The position numbers were made by a program, and so were the translations under genes. A stretch of 64,000 nt of DNA from Tritrichomonas musculus (lineage: Eukaryota > Parabasalia > Tritrichomonadida > Tritrichomonadidae): assembly GCA_039105265.1 (NCBI GenBank), contig JAPFFF010000075.1, positions 248,001-312,000 on the forward strand, in the 5' to 3' direction. This document shows positions 51,201 through 64,000 of this stretch, in pieces (within the stretch, counting starts at the first letter, position 1; every line of letters begins with the position of its first letter). Below the pieces are notes generated by a model that saw nothing but the letters and a program-made list of their open reading frames with translations, was not told where the DNA came from and did not search any database.

Positions 51201-54200
51201 TTCAGCTACAACTGCAATTTGAACCATCAGATTCAGCTAAAACTGCAATTGAACCATTAGATTAAACTACAACTGCAATTGAATCATCAGATTAAACTAC
51301 AACTGCAATTTGAACCATCAGATTCAGCTACAACTGCAATTGAACCATTAGATTCAGCTGCAACTGCAATTGAACCATCAGATTCAGCTACAACTGCAAT
51401 TTGAACCATCAGATTCAGCTACAACTGCAATTGAACCATTAGATTCAGCTGCAACTGCAATTTGAACCATCAGATTAAACTACAACTGCAATTGAATCAT
51501 CAGATTAAACTACAACTGCAATTTGAACCATCAGATTAAACTACAACTGCAATTGAACCATCAGATTCAGCTACAACTGCAATTGAACCATCAGATTAAA
51601 CTACAACTGCAATTGAACCATCAGATTCAGCTACAACTGCAATTTGAACCATCAGATTCAGCTACAACTGCAGTTGAACCATTAGATTCAGCTGCAACTG
51701 CAATTGAACCATCAGATTCAGCTACAACTGCAATTTGAACCATCAGATTCAGCTACAACTGCAATTGAACCATTAGATTCAGCTGCAACTGCAATTTGAA
51801 CCATCAGATTAAACTACAACTGCAATTGAATCATCAGATTAAACTACAACTGCAATTTGAACCATCAGATTAAACTACAACTGCAATTGAACCATCAGAT
51901 TCAGCTACAACTGCAATTTGAATCATCAGATTAAACTACAACTGCAATTTGAACCATCAGATTAAACTACAACTGCAGTTGAACCATTAGATTCAGCTAC
52001 AACTGCAATTGAACCATTAGATTCAGCTGCAACTGCAATTTGAACCATCAGATTAAACTACAACTGCAATTGAATCATCAGATTAAACTACAACTGCAAT
52101 TTGAACCATCAGATTAAACTACAACTGCAATTGAACCATCAGATTAAACTACAACTGCAATTTGAACCATCAGATTAAACTACAACTGCAATTTGAACCA
52201 TCAGATTAAACTACAACTGCAGTTGAACCATTAGATTCAGCTACAACTGCAATTGAACCATTAGATTCAGCTGCAACTGCAATTTGAACCATCAGATTAA
52301 ACTACAACTGCAATTGAATCATCAGATTAAACTACAACTGCAATTTGAACCATCAGATTAAACTACAACTGCAATTGAACCATCAGATTCAGCTACAACT
52401 GCAATTTGAACCATTAGATTAAACTACAACTGCAATTGAACCATCAGATTCAGCTACAACTGCAATTGAACCATTAGATTCAGCTACAACTACAATTTGA
52501 ACCATCAGATTCAGCTACAACTGCAATTGAACCATCAGATTCAGCTACAACTGCAATTTGAACCATTAGATTAAACTACAACTGCAATTGAACCATCAGA
52601 TTCAGCTACAACTGCAATTGAACCATCAGATTAAACTACAACTGCAATTGAACCATCAGATTCAGCTACAACTGCAATTGAACCATCAGATTAAACTACA
52701 ACTGCAATTGAACCATCAGATTCAGCTACAACTGCAATTTGAACCATCAGATTCAGCTACAACTGCAATTGAACCATTAGATTCAGCTGCAACTGCAATT
52801 GAACCATCAGATTCAGCTACAACTGCAATTTGAACCATCAGATTCAGCTACAACTGCAATTGAACCATTAGATTCAGCTGCAACTGCAATTTGAACCATC
52901 AGATTAAACTACAACTGCAATTGAATCATCAGATTAAACTACAACTGCAATTTGAACCATCAGATTAAACTACAACTGCAATTGAACCATCAGATTCAGC
53001 TACAACTGCAATTTGAATCATCAGATTAAACTACAACTGCAATTTGAACCATCAGATTAAACTACAACTGCAGTTGAACCATTAGATTCAGCTACAACTG
53101 CAATTGAACCATTAGATTCAGCTGCAACTGCAATTTGAACCATCAGATTAAACTACAACTGCAATTGAATCATCAGATTAAACTACAACTGCAATTTGAA
53201 CCATCAGATTAAACTACAACTGCAATTGAACCATCAGATTCAGCTACAACTGCAATTTGAACCATTAGATTAAACTACAACTGCAATTTGAACCATCAGA
53301 TTAAACTACAACTGCAATTGAACCATCAGATTAAACTACAACTGCAATTGAACCATCAGATTCAGCTACAACTGCAATTTGAACCATTAGATTCAGCTGC
53401 AACTGCAATTTGAACCATTAGATTAAACTACAACTGCAATTTGAACCATCAGATTCAGCTACAACTGCAATTGAACCATCAGATTAAACTACAACTGCAA
53501 TTGAACCATCAGATTAAACTACAACTGCAATTGAACCATTAGATTCAGCTGCAACTGCAATTGAACCATCAGATTAAACTACAACTGCAATTGAATCATC
53601 AGATTAAACTACAACTGCAATTTGAACCATCAGATTAAACTACAACTGCAATTGAACCATCAGATTCAGCTACAACTGCAATTTGAACCATTAGATTAAA
53701 CTACAACTGCAATTGAACCATCAGATTAAACTACAACTGCAGTTGAACCATTAGATTCAGCTACAACTGCAATTTGAACCATCAGATTCAGCTACAACTG
53801 CAATTTGAACCATCAGATTAAACTACAACTGCAATTGAACCATCAGATTAAACTACAACTGCAATTGAACCATTAGATTAAACTACAACTGCAATTGAAC
53901 CATCAGATTCAGCTACAACTGCAATTGAACCATCAGATTCAGCTACAACTGCAATTTGAATCATCAGATTAAACTACAACTGCAATTTGAACCATCAGAT
54001 TAAACTACAACTGCAGTTGAACCATTAGATTCAGCTACAACTGCAATTGAACCATTAGATTCAGCTGCAACTGCAATTTGAACCATCAGATTAAACTACA
54101 ACTGCAATTGAACCATCAGATTCAGCTACAACTGCAATTTGAACCATTAGATTAAACTACAACTGCAATTGAACCATCAGATTAAACTACAACTGCAGTT

Positions 54201-57200
54201 GAACCATTAGATTCAGCTACAACTGCAATTTGAACCATCAGATTCAGCTACAACTGCAATTTGAATCATCAGATTAAACTACAACTGCAATTTGAACCAT
54301 CAGATTCAGCTACAACTGCAATTGAACCATTAGATTCAGCTGCAACTGCAATTTGAACCATCAGATTAAACTACAACTGCAATTGAACCATCAGATTCAG
54401 CTACAACTGCAATTTGAACCATTAGATTCAGCTGCAACTGCAATTTGAACCATTAGATTAAACTACAACTGCAATTTGAACCATCAGATTCAGCTACAAC
54501 TGCAATTGAACCATCAGATTAAACTACAACTGCAATTGAACCATCAGATTAAACTACAACTGCAATTGAACCATTAGATTCAGCTGCAACTGCAATTGAA
54601 CCATCAGATTAAACTACAACTGCAATTGAATCATCAGATTAAACTACAACTGCAATTTGAACCATCAGATTAAACTACAACTGCAATTGAACCATCAGAT
54701 TCAGCTACAACTGCAATTTGAACCATTAGATTAAACTACAACTGCAATTGAACCATCAGATTAAACTACAACTGCAGTTGAACCATTAGATTCAGCTACA
54801 ACTGCAATTTGAACCATCAGATTCAGCTACAACTGCAATTTGAACCATCAGATTAAACTACAACTGCAATTGAACCATCAGATTAAACTACAACTGCAAT
54901 TGAACCATTAGATTAAACTACAACTGCAATTGAACCATCAGATTCAGCTACAACTGCAATTGAACCATCAGATTCAGCTACAACTGCAATTTGAATCATC
55001 AGATTAAACTACAACTGCAATTTGAACCATCAGATTAAACTACAACTGCAGTTGAACCATTAGATTCAGCTACAACTGCAATTGAACCATTAGATTCAGC
55101 TGCAACTGCAATTTGAACCATCAGATTAAACTACAACTGCAATTGAATCATCAGATTAAACTACAACTGCAATTTGAACCATCAGATTAAACTACAACTG
55201 CAATTGAATCATCAGATTAAACTACAACTGCAATTTGAACCATCAGATTAAACTACAACTGCAGTTGAACCATTAGATTCAGCTACAACTGCAATTGAAC
55301 CATTAGATTCAGCTGCAACTGCAATTTGAACCATCAGATTAAACTACAACTGCAATTGAATCATCAGATTAAACTACAACTGCAATTTGAACCATCAGAT
55401 TAAACTACAACTGCAATTGAACCATCAGATTCAGCTACAACTGCAATTGAACCATCAGATTAAGCTACAACTGCAATTGAACCATCAGATTAAACTACAA
55501 CTGCAATTGAACCATCAGATTAAACTACAACTGCAATTGAACCATCAGATTCAGCTACAACTGCAATTTGAACCATTAGATTCAGCTGCAACTGCAATTG
55601 AACCATCAGATTCAGCTACAACTGCAATTGAACCATCAGATTCAGCTACAACTGCAATTTGAACCATCAGATTAAACTACAACTGCAATTGAACCATCAG
55701 ATTCAGCTACAACTGCAATTTGAACCATCAGATTAAACTACAACTGCAATTGAACCATCAGATTAAACTACAACTGCAATTGAACCATCAGATTAAACTA
55801 CAACTGCAATTGAACCATCAGATTAAACTACAACTGCAATTTGAACCATCAGATTCAGCTACAACTGCAATTGAACCATCAGATTCAGCTACAACTGCAA
55901 TTTGAACCATCAGATTAAACTACAACTGCAATTGAACCATCAGATTCAGCTACAACTGCAATTTGAACCATCAGATTAAACTACAACTGCAATTGAATCA
56001 TCAGATTAAACTACAACTGCAATTTGAACCATCAGATTAAACTACAACTGCAATTGAACCATCAGATTCAGCTACAACTGCAATTTGAATCATCAGATTA
56101 AACTACAACTGCAATTTGAACCATCAGATTAAACTACAACTGCAGTTGAACCATTAGATTCAGCTACAACTGCAATTTGAACCATTAGATTCAGCTACAA
56201 CTGCAATTTGAACCATCAGATTAAACTACAACTGCAATTGAACCATCAGATTAAACTACAACTGCAATTGAACCATTAGATTCAGCTGCAACTGCAATTG
56301 AACCATCAGATTAAACTACAACTGCAGTTGAACCATTAGATTAAACTACAACTGCAATTGAACCATTAGATTCAGCTGCAACTGCAATTGAACCATCAGA
56401 TTAAACTACAACTGCAATTGAATCATCAGATTAAACTACAACTGCAATTTGAACCATCAGATTAAACTACAACTGCAGTTGAACCATTAGATTCAGCTAC
56501 AACTGCAATTGAACCATTAGATTCAGCTGCAACTGCAATTTGAACCATCAGATTAAACTACAACTGCAATTGAATCATCAGATTAAACTACAACTGCAAT
56601 TTGAACCATCAGATTAAACTACAACTGCAATTGAACCATCAGATTCAGCTACAACTGCAATTTGAACCATTAGATTAAACTACAACTGCAATTTGAACCA
56701 TCAGATTAAACTACAACTGCAATTGAACCATCAGATTAAACTACAACTGCAATTGAACCATCAGATTCAGCTACAACTGCAATTTGAACCATTAGATTCA
56801 GCTGCAACTGCAATTTGAACCATCAGATTAAACTACAACTGCAATTGAATCATCAGATTAAACTACAACTGCAATTTGAACAATCAGATTAAACTACAAC
56901 TGCAATTGAACCATCAGATTCAGCTACAACTGAAATTGAACCATTAGATTAAACTACAACTGCAATTGAACCATCAGATTAAACTACAACTGCAATTGAA
57001 CCATCAGATTAAACTACAACTGCAATTGAACCATCAGATTAAACTACAACTGCAATTGAACCATCAGATTCAGCTGCAACTGCAATTGAACCATCAGATT
57101 CAGCTACAACTGCAATTTGAACCATCAGATTAAACTACAACTGCAATTGAACCATTAGATTCAGCTGCAACTGCAATTTGAACCATCAGATTAAACTACA

Positions 57201-60200
57201 ACTGCAATTGAATCATCAGATTAAACTACAACTGCAATTTGAACCATCAGATTAAACTACAACTGCAATTGAACCATCAGATTCAGCTACAACTGCAATT
57301 TGAATCATCAGATTAAACTACAACTGCAATTTGAACCATCAGATTAAACTACAACTGCAGTTGAACCATTAGATTCAGCTACAACTGCAATTGAACCATT
57401 AGATTCAGCTGCAACTGCAATTTGAACCATCAGATTAAACTACAACTGCAATTGAATCATCAGATTAAACTACAACTGCAATTTGAACCATTAGATTAAA
57501 CTACAACTGCAATTGAACCATCAGATTCAGCTACAACTGCAATTGAACCATCAGATTCAGCTACAACTGCAATTTGAACCATCAGATTCAGCTACAACTG
57601 CAATTGAACCATTAGATTCAGCTGCAACTGCAATTGAACCATCAGATTCAGCTACAACTGCAATTTGAACCATCAGATTCAGCTAAAACTGCAATTGAAC
57701 CATTAGATTAAACTACAACTGCAATTGAATCATCAGATTAAACTACAACTGCAATTTGAACCATCAGATTCAGCTACAACTGCAATTGAACCATTAGATT
57801 CAGCTGCAACTGCAATTGAACCATCAGATTCAGCTACAACTGCAATTTGAACCATCAGATTCAGCTACAACTGCAATTGAACCATTAGATTCAGCTGCAA
57901 CTGCAATTTGAACCATCAGATTAAACTACAACTGCAATTGAATCATCAGATTAAACTACAACTGCAATTTGAACCATCAGATTAAACTACAACTGCAATT
58001 GAACCATCAGATTCAGCTACAACTGCAATTTGAATCATCAGATTAAACTACAACTGCAATTTGAACCATCAGATTAAACTACAACTGCAGTTGAACCATT
58101 AGATTCAGCTACAACTGCAATTGAACCATTAGATTCAGCTGCAACTGCAATTTGAACCATCAGATTAAACTACAACTGCAATTGAATCATCAGATTAAAC
58201 TACAACTGCAATTTGAACCATCAGATTAAACTACAACTGCAATTGAACCATCAGATTCAGCTACAACTGCAATTTGAACCATTAGATTAAACTACAACTG
58301 CAATTGAACCATCAGATTCAGCTACAACTGCAATTGAACCATTAGATTCAGCTACAACTACAATTTGAACCATCAGATTCAGCTACAACTGCAATTGAAC
58401 CATCAGATTCAGCTACAACTGCAATTTGAACCATTAGATTAAACTACAACTGCAATTGAACCATCAGATTCAGCTACAACTGCAATTGAACCATCAGATT
58501 AAACTACAACTGCAATTGAACCATCAGATTCAGCTACAACTGCAATTGAACCATCAGATTAAACTACAACTGCAATTTGAACCATCAGATTCAGCTACAA
58601 CTGCAATTTGAACCATCAGATTCAGCTACAACTGCAATTGAACCATTAGATTCAGCTGCAACTGCAATTGAACCATCAGATTCAGCTACAACTGCAATTT
58701 GAACCATTAGATTCAGCTACAACTGCAATTGAACCATTAGATTCAGCTGCAACTGCAATTTGAACCATCAGATTAAACTACAACTGCAATTGAATCATCA
58801 GATTAAACTACAACTGCAATTTGAACCATCAGATTAAACTACAACTGCAGTTGAACCATTAGATTCAGCTACAACTGCAATTGAACCATTAGATTCAGCT
58901 GCAACTGCAATTTGAACCATCAGATTAAACTACAACTGCAATTGAATCATCAGATTAAACTACAACTGCAATTTGAACCATCAGATTAAACTACAACTGC
59001 AATTGAACCATCAGATTAAACTACAACTGCAATTTGAATCATCAGATTAAACTACAACTGCAATTTGAACCATCAGATTAAACTACAACTGCAGTTGAAC
59101 CATTAGATTCAGCTACAACTGCAATTGAACCATTAGATTCAGCTGCAACTGCAATTTGAACCATCAGATTAAACTACAACTGCAATTGAATCATCAGATT
59201 AAACTACAACTGCAATTTGAACCATCAGATTAAACTACAACTGCAATTGAACCATCAGATTCAGCTACAACTGCAATTTGAACCATTAGATTAAACTACA
59301 ACTGCAATTGAACCATCAGATTAAACTACAACTGCAATTGAACCATCAGATTAAACTACAACTGCAATTTGAACCATCAGATTAAACTACAACTGCGATT
59401 GAACCATTAGATTCAGCTGCAACTTCAATTGAACCATCAGATTAAACTACAACTGCAATTTGAACCATCAGATTAAACTACAACTGCAATTTGAACCATC
59501 AGATTAAACTACAACTGCAATTGAACCATCAGATTCAGCTACAACTGCAATTTGAACCATTAGATTCAGCTACAACTGCAATTTGAACCATCAGATTAAA
59601 CTACAACTGCAATTGAACCATCAGATTAAACTACAACTGCAATTGAACCATCAGATTAAACTACAACTGCAATTTGAACCATCAGATTAAACTACAACTG
59701 CGATTGAACCATTAGATTCAGCTGCAACTTCAATTGAACCATCAGATTCAGCTACAACTGCAATTTGAACCATCAGATTAAACTACAACTACAATTGAAC
59801 CATCAGATTAAACTACAACTGCAATTGAACCATCAGATTAAACTACAACTGCAATTGAACCATCAGATTAAACTACAACTGCAATTGAACCATCAGATTA
59901 AACTACAACTGCAATTGAACCATCAGATTAAACTACAACTGCAATTTGAACCATCAGATTAAACTACAACTGCGATTGAACCATTAGATTAAACTACAAC
60001 TGCAATTTAATCAATAGATTAAACTACAACTGCGATTGAACCATCAGATTAAACTACAACTGCAATTTAATCAATAGATTAAACTACAACTGCAATTTGA
60101 ACCATCAGATTAAACTACAACTGCGATTGAACCATTAGATTCAGCTGCAACTTCAATTGAACCATCAGATTCAGCTACAACTGCAATTGAACCATCAGAT

Positions 60201-62064
60201 TAAACTACAACTGCAATTGAACCATCAGATTAAACTACAACTGCAATTTGAACCATTAGATTAAACTACAACTGCAATTTAATCAATAGATTAAACTACA
60301 ACTGCAATTGAACCATCAGATTAAACTACAACTGCAATCTAATCAATAGATTAAACTACAACTGCAATTGAACCATCAGATTAAACTACAACTGCAATTT
60401 GAACCATTAGATTAAACTACAACTGCAATTGAACCATCAGATTAAACTACAACTGCAATTTGAACCATCAGATTCAGCTACAACTGCAATTGAACCATCA
60501 GATTAAACTACAACTGCAGTTGAATCATCAGATTAAACTACAACTGTAATTTGAACCATTAGATTCAGCTGTAACTGCAATTTGAACCATCAGATTCAGC
60601 TGCAACTGCAATTTGAACCATCAGATTAAACTACAACTGCAATTGAACCATCAGATTAAACTACAACTGCAATTGAACCATCAGATTAAACTACAACTGC
60701 AATTGAACCATCAGATTAAACTACAACTGCAATTGAACCATCAGATTAATCTACAACTGCAATTGAACCATCAGATTCAGCTACAACTGCAATTTGAACA
60801 ATCAGATTGAACTACAACTGCAATTTAACCATTAGATTCAGCTGCAACTTCAATTGAACCATCAGATTTAGCTGCAACTTCAATTGAACCATCAGATTCA
60901 GCTACAACTTCAATTGAACCATCAGATTAATCTACAACTGCAATTTGAACCATCAGATTAAACTACAACTGCAATTGAACCATCAGATTCAGCTACAACT
61001 GCAATTTGAACAATCAGATTGAACTACAACTGCAATTTGAACCATTAGATTCAGCTACAACTGCAATTTGAACCATCAGATTAAACTACAACTGCAATTG
61101 AACCATCAGATTAAACTACAACTGCAATTGAACCATCAGATTAAACTACAACTGCAATTTGAACCATCAGATTAAACTACAACTGCGATTGAACCATTAG
61201 ATTCAGCTGCAACTTCAATTGAACCATCAGATTCAGCTACAACTGCAATTTGAACCATCAGATTAAACTACAACTACAATTGAACCATCAGATTAAACTA
61301 CAACTGCAATTGAACCATCAGATTAAACTACAACTGCAATTGAACCATCAGATTAAACTACAACTGCAATTTGAACCATCAGATTAAACTACAACTGCGA
61401 TTGAACCATTAGATTCAGCTGCAACTTCAATTGAACCATCAGATTCAGCTACAACTGCAATTTGAACCATCAGATTAAACTACAACTGCAATTGAACCAT
61501 CAGATTAAACTACAACTGCAATTGAACCATCAGATTAAACTACAACTGCAATTGAACCATCAGATTAAACTACAACTGCAATTTGAACCATCAGATTAAA
61601 CTACAACTGCAATTGAACCATCAGATTAAACTACAACTGCAATTTGAACCATCAGATTCAGCTACAACTGCAATTTGAACCATTAGATTAAACTACAACT
61701 GCAATTGAACCATCAGATTAAACTACAACTGCAGTTGAATCATCAGATTAAACTACAACTGCAGTTGAACCATTAGATTCAGCTACAACTGCAATTTGAA
61801 CCATCAGATTCAGCTGCAACTGCAATTGAACCATCAGATTCAGCTACAACTGCAATTGAACCATTAGATTCAGCTACAACTGCAATTGAACCATTAGATT
61901 CAGCTGCAACTGCAATTTGAACCATCAGATTAAACTACAACTGCAATTGAACCATCAGATTCAGCTACAACTGCAGTTGAACCATTAGATTCAGCTACAA
62001 CTGCAATTTGAACCATCAGATTCAGCTACAACTGCAATTGAACCATCAGATTCAGCTACAACTG
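48281..62064 (+). repeat. 30/31-bp satellite array, direct arm (~450 units)
   Basis: Tandem unit CAGATTAAACTACAACTGCA followed by ATTGAACCAT (30 bp); a common variant has one extra T (CAATTTGAACC, 31 bp). Recurrent substitutions: AAACTAC or CAGCTAC, CTGCAAC, ATCAG or ATTAG, GCAGTTG, GAATCATC. These combine into higher-order repeats (e.g. AGCTAAAACTGC at 49,321 and 50,293, 972 bp apart). Units at 59.3-61.5 kb carry more private variants (TGCGATTG, CTTCAATTG, TTTAATCAATAG) than those at 48-59 kb. Short frames (60-90 codons of NHQIKLQLQL or EPSDSATTAI) are by-products of the unit and not separate genes. Confidence 0.97.
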
Positions 62065-64000
62065 CAGTTGTAGTTTAATCTGATGGTTCAAATTGCAGTT
62101 GTAGTTTAATCTGATGGTTCAAATTGCAGTTGTAGCTGAATCTGATGGTTCAAATTGCAGTTGCAGCTGAATCTGATGGTTCAAATTGCAGTTACAGCTG
62201 AATCTAATGGTTCAAATTACAGTTGTAGTTTAATCTGATGATTCAACTGCAGTTGTAGTTTAATCTGATGGTTCAATTGCAGTTGTAGCTGAATCTGATG
62301 GTTCAAATTGCAGTTGTAGTTTAATCTGATGGTTCAATTGCAGTTGTAGTTTAATCTGATGGTTCAATTGCAGTTGCAGCTGAATCTGATGGTTCAAATT
62401 GCAGTTTTAGCTGAATCTAATGGTTCAACTGCAGTTGTAGTTTAATCTGATGATTCAACTGCAGTTGTAGTTTAATCTGATGGTTCAAATTGCAGTTGTA
62501 GTTTAATCTGATGGTTCAATTGCAGTTGCAGCTGAATCTGATGGTTCAAATTGCAGTTGTAGTTTAATCTGATGGTTCAATTGCAGTTGTAGTTTAATCT
62601 GATGGTTCAATTGCAGTTGTAGTTTAATCTGATGGTTCAATTGCAGTTGTAGTTTAATCTGATGGTTCAAATTGCAGTTGTAGCTGAATCTGATGGTTCA
62701 ATTGCAGTTGTAGTTTAATCTAATGGTTCAATTGCAGTTGTAGTTTAATCTGATGGTTCAAATTGCAGTTGTAGTTTAATCTGATGGTTCAAATTGCAGT
62801 TGTAGTTTAATTTGATGATTCAACTGCAGTTGTAGCTGAATCTGATGGTTCAAATTGCAGTTGTAGTTTAATCTGATGGTTCAATTGCAGTTGCAGCTGA
62901 ATCTGATGGTTCAAATTGCAGTTGTAGTTTAATCTGATGGTTCAAATTGCAGTTGTAGTTTAATCTGATGGTTCAAATTGCAGTTGTAGCTGAATCTGAT
63001 GGTTCAAATTGCAGTTGTAGTTTAATCTGATGGTTCAATTGCAGTTGCAGCTGAATCTGATGGTTCAAATTGCAGTTGTAGTTTAATCTGATGATTCAAT
63101 TGCAGTTGTAGTTTAATCTGATGGTTCAAATTGCAGTTGTAGTTTAATCTGATGATTCAATTGCAGTTGTAGCTGAATCTGATGGTTCAAATTGTAGTTG
63201 TAGCTGAATCTGATGGTTCAAATTGCAGTTGTAGCTGAATCTGATGGTTCAAATTGCAGTTGTAGTTTAATCTGATGATTCAACTGCAGTTGTAGTTTAA
63301 TCTGATGGTTCAAATTGCAGTTGTAGTTTAATCTGATGATTCAACTGCAGTTGTAGCTGAATCTGATGGTTCAAATTGCAGTTGTAGTTTAATCTGATGG
63401 TTCAATTGCAGTTGCAGCTGAATCTGATGGTTCAAATTGCAGTTGTAGCTGAATCTAATGGTTCAACTGCAGTTGTAGTTTAATCTGATGATTCAACTGC
63501 AGTTGTAGTTTAATCTGATGATTCAAATTGCAGTTGTAGTTTAATCTGATGATTCAAATTGCAGTTGCAGCTGAATCTGATGGTTCAAATTGCAGTTACA
63601 GCTGAATCTAATGGTTCAAATTGCAGTTGTAGCTGAATCTGATGGTTCAAATTGCAGTTGTAGTTTAATCTGATGGTTCAATTGCAGTTGTAGTTTAATC
63701 TGATGGTTCAAATTGAAGTTGTAGTTTAATCTGATGATTCAAATTGCAGTTGTAGTTTAATCTGATGGTTCAATTGCAGTTGTAGTTTAATCTGATGGTT
63801 CAAATTGCAGTTTTAGCTGAATCTAATGGTTCAACTGCAGTTGTAGTTTAATCTGATGATTCAACTGCAGTTGTAGTTTAATCTGATGGTTCAAATTGCA
63901 GTTGTAGTTTAATCTGATGGTTCAAATTGCAGTTGTAGCTGAATCTGATGGTTCAAATTGCAGTTGTAGCTGAATCTAATGGTTCAACTGCAGTTGTAGT
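62065..64000 (-). repeat. 30/31-bp satellite array, inverted arm, runs off the window
   Basis: Same satellite in the opposite orientation (TGATGGTTCAAATTGCAGTT and so on), about 63 units to the window end. The switch occurs inside the perfect 18-bp palindrome CTACAACTGCAGTTGTAG (62,056-62,073). Unit variants are the same set as in the direct arm. Confidence 0.96.

Noticed and set aside
48281-62064. Many 60-90-codon frames of NHQIKLQLQL/EPSDSATTAI
   Set aside because: By-products of the 30/31-bp satellite; each ends where two length variants shift phase into a stop. No initiation context of a gene.
48281-64000. CRISPR-like array
   Set aside because: Units are contiguous tandem copies with no unique spacers, and the context is eukaryotic.
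1-64000. Maverick/Polinton, retroviral or other virus-like element
   Set aside because: Looked for capsid, polymerase, integrase and reverse transcriptase blocks because trichomonad genomes are rich in such elements; found none in this window.

Overview
The window looks like nuclear DNA of a trichomonad (Parabasalia), most likely a Tritrichomonas-type genome. The grounds are: very AT-rich intergenic DNA; compact genes with no clear introns; BspA-like leucine-rich repeat (LRR) proteins joined to DUF3447/ankyrin domains; a TKL-type kinase; a very large multi-membrane cyclase-like protein; eukaryotic tRNA genes followed by T-runs; and heavy transposon debris. The species call is inference from gene families, not from a search.

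Layout. 1-1.3 kb: decayed PIF/Harbinger transposase, then T-rich and TG-rich simple repeats. 2.0-2.3 kb: a 279-bp near-perfect palindromic MITE with an 8-bp target duplication. 2.8-4.05 kb: coiled-coil plus TKL kinase (-). 4.6-5.5 kb: degenerate ~22-bp repeats. 6.7-7.7 kb: decayed unknown gene. 8.2-9.05 kb: trichomonad-specific BTB-like protein. 10-10.2 kb: proline-rich ORF with an in-frame TGA. 11.1-11.9 kb: Cof-type HAD phosphatase (-). 12.4-17.6 kb: 1706-aa membrane protein with a degenerate cyclase-like tail. 18.3 kb: tRNA-Val. 18.6-23.2 kb: two LRR remnants and a frameshifted DUF3447-LRR gene, with TTAA-flanked MITEs nearby. 23.6-24.1 kb: basic unknown protein. 24.9 kb: tRNA-Asp. 25.5-28.2 kb: Myb-like sites, hairpin elements, a DUF1963-type pseudogene and tRNA-Ser. 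28.3-30.3 kb: small LRR protein and a broken coiled-coil gene. 30.7-31.9 kb: HXXXDG acyltransferase. 32.1-32.6 kb: 28-bp satellite. 33.5-35.5 kb: caspase/legumain-like protein with a predicted N-myristoylation signal. 36.4-39.9 kb: DUF3447 ORF and a ~30-repeat LRR ORF, probably one gene split in two. 41.4-42.9 kb: TA-flanked non-coding transposon. 43.4-45.0 kb: C2 plus TerD-like protein. 46.2-48.0 kb: an intact-looking DNA transposon with 15-bp inverted ends, an 8-bp duplication and one 427-aa ORF. 48.3-64 kb: a 30/31-bp satellite that flips orientation at about 62,064 and runs off the window.

The genes do not form a pathway. They are dispersed single genes typical of large trichomonad families (surface or effector LRR proteins, kinases, cyclase-like receptors, clan CD peptidases) in a landscape full of short inverted-repeat elements. 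The two strongest candidates for something undescribed are the complete transposon at 46,217-48,002, whose transposase does not fit a superfamily I can name with confidence, and the >15.7-kb satellite with its head-to-head inversion and two open reading phases. Coordinates of palindromes and repeats were read by eye. Several reading frames open at non-ATG codons; where an in-frame ATG fits better I moved the start.
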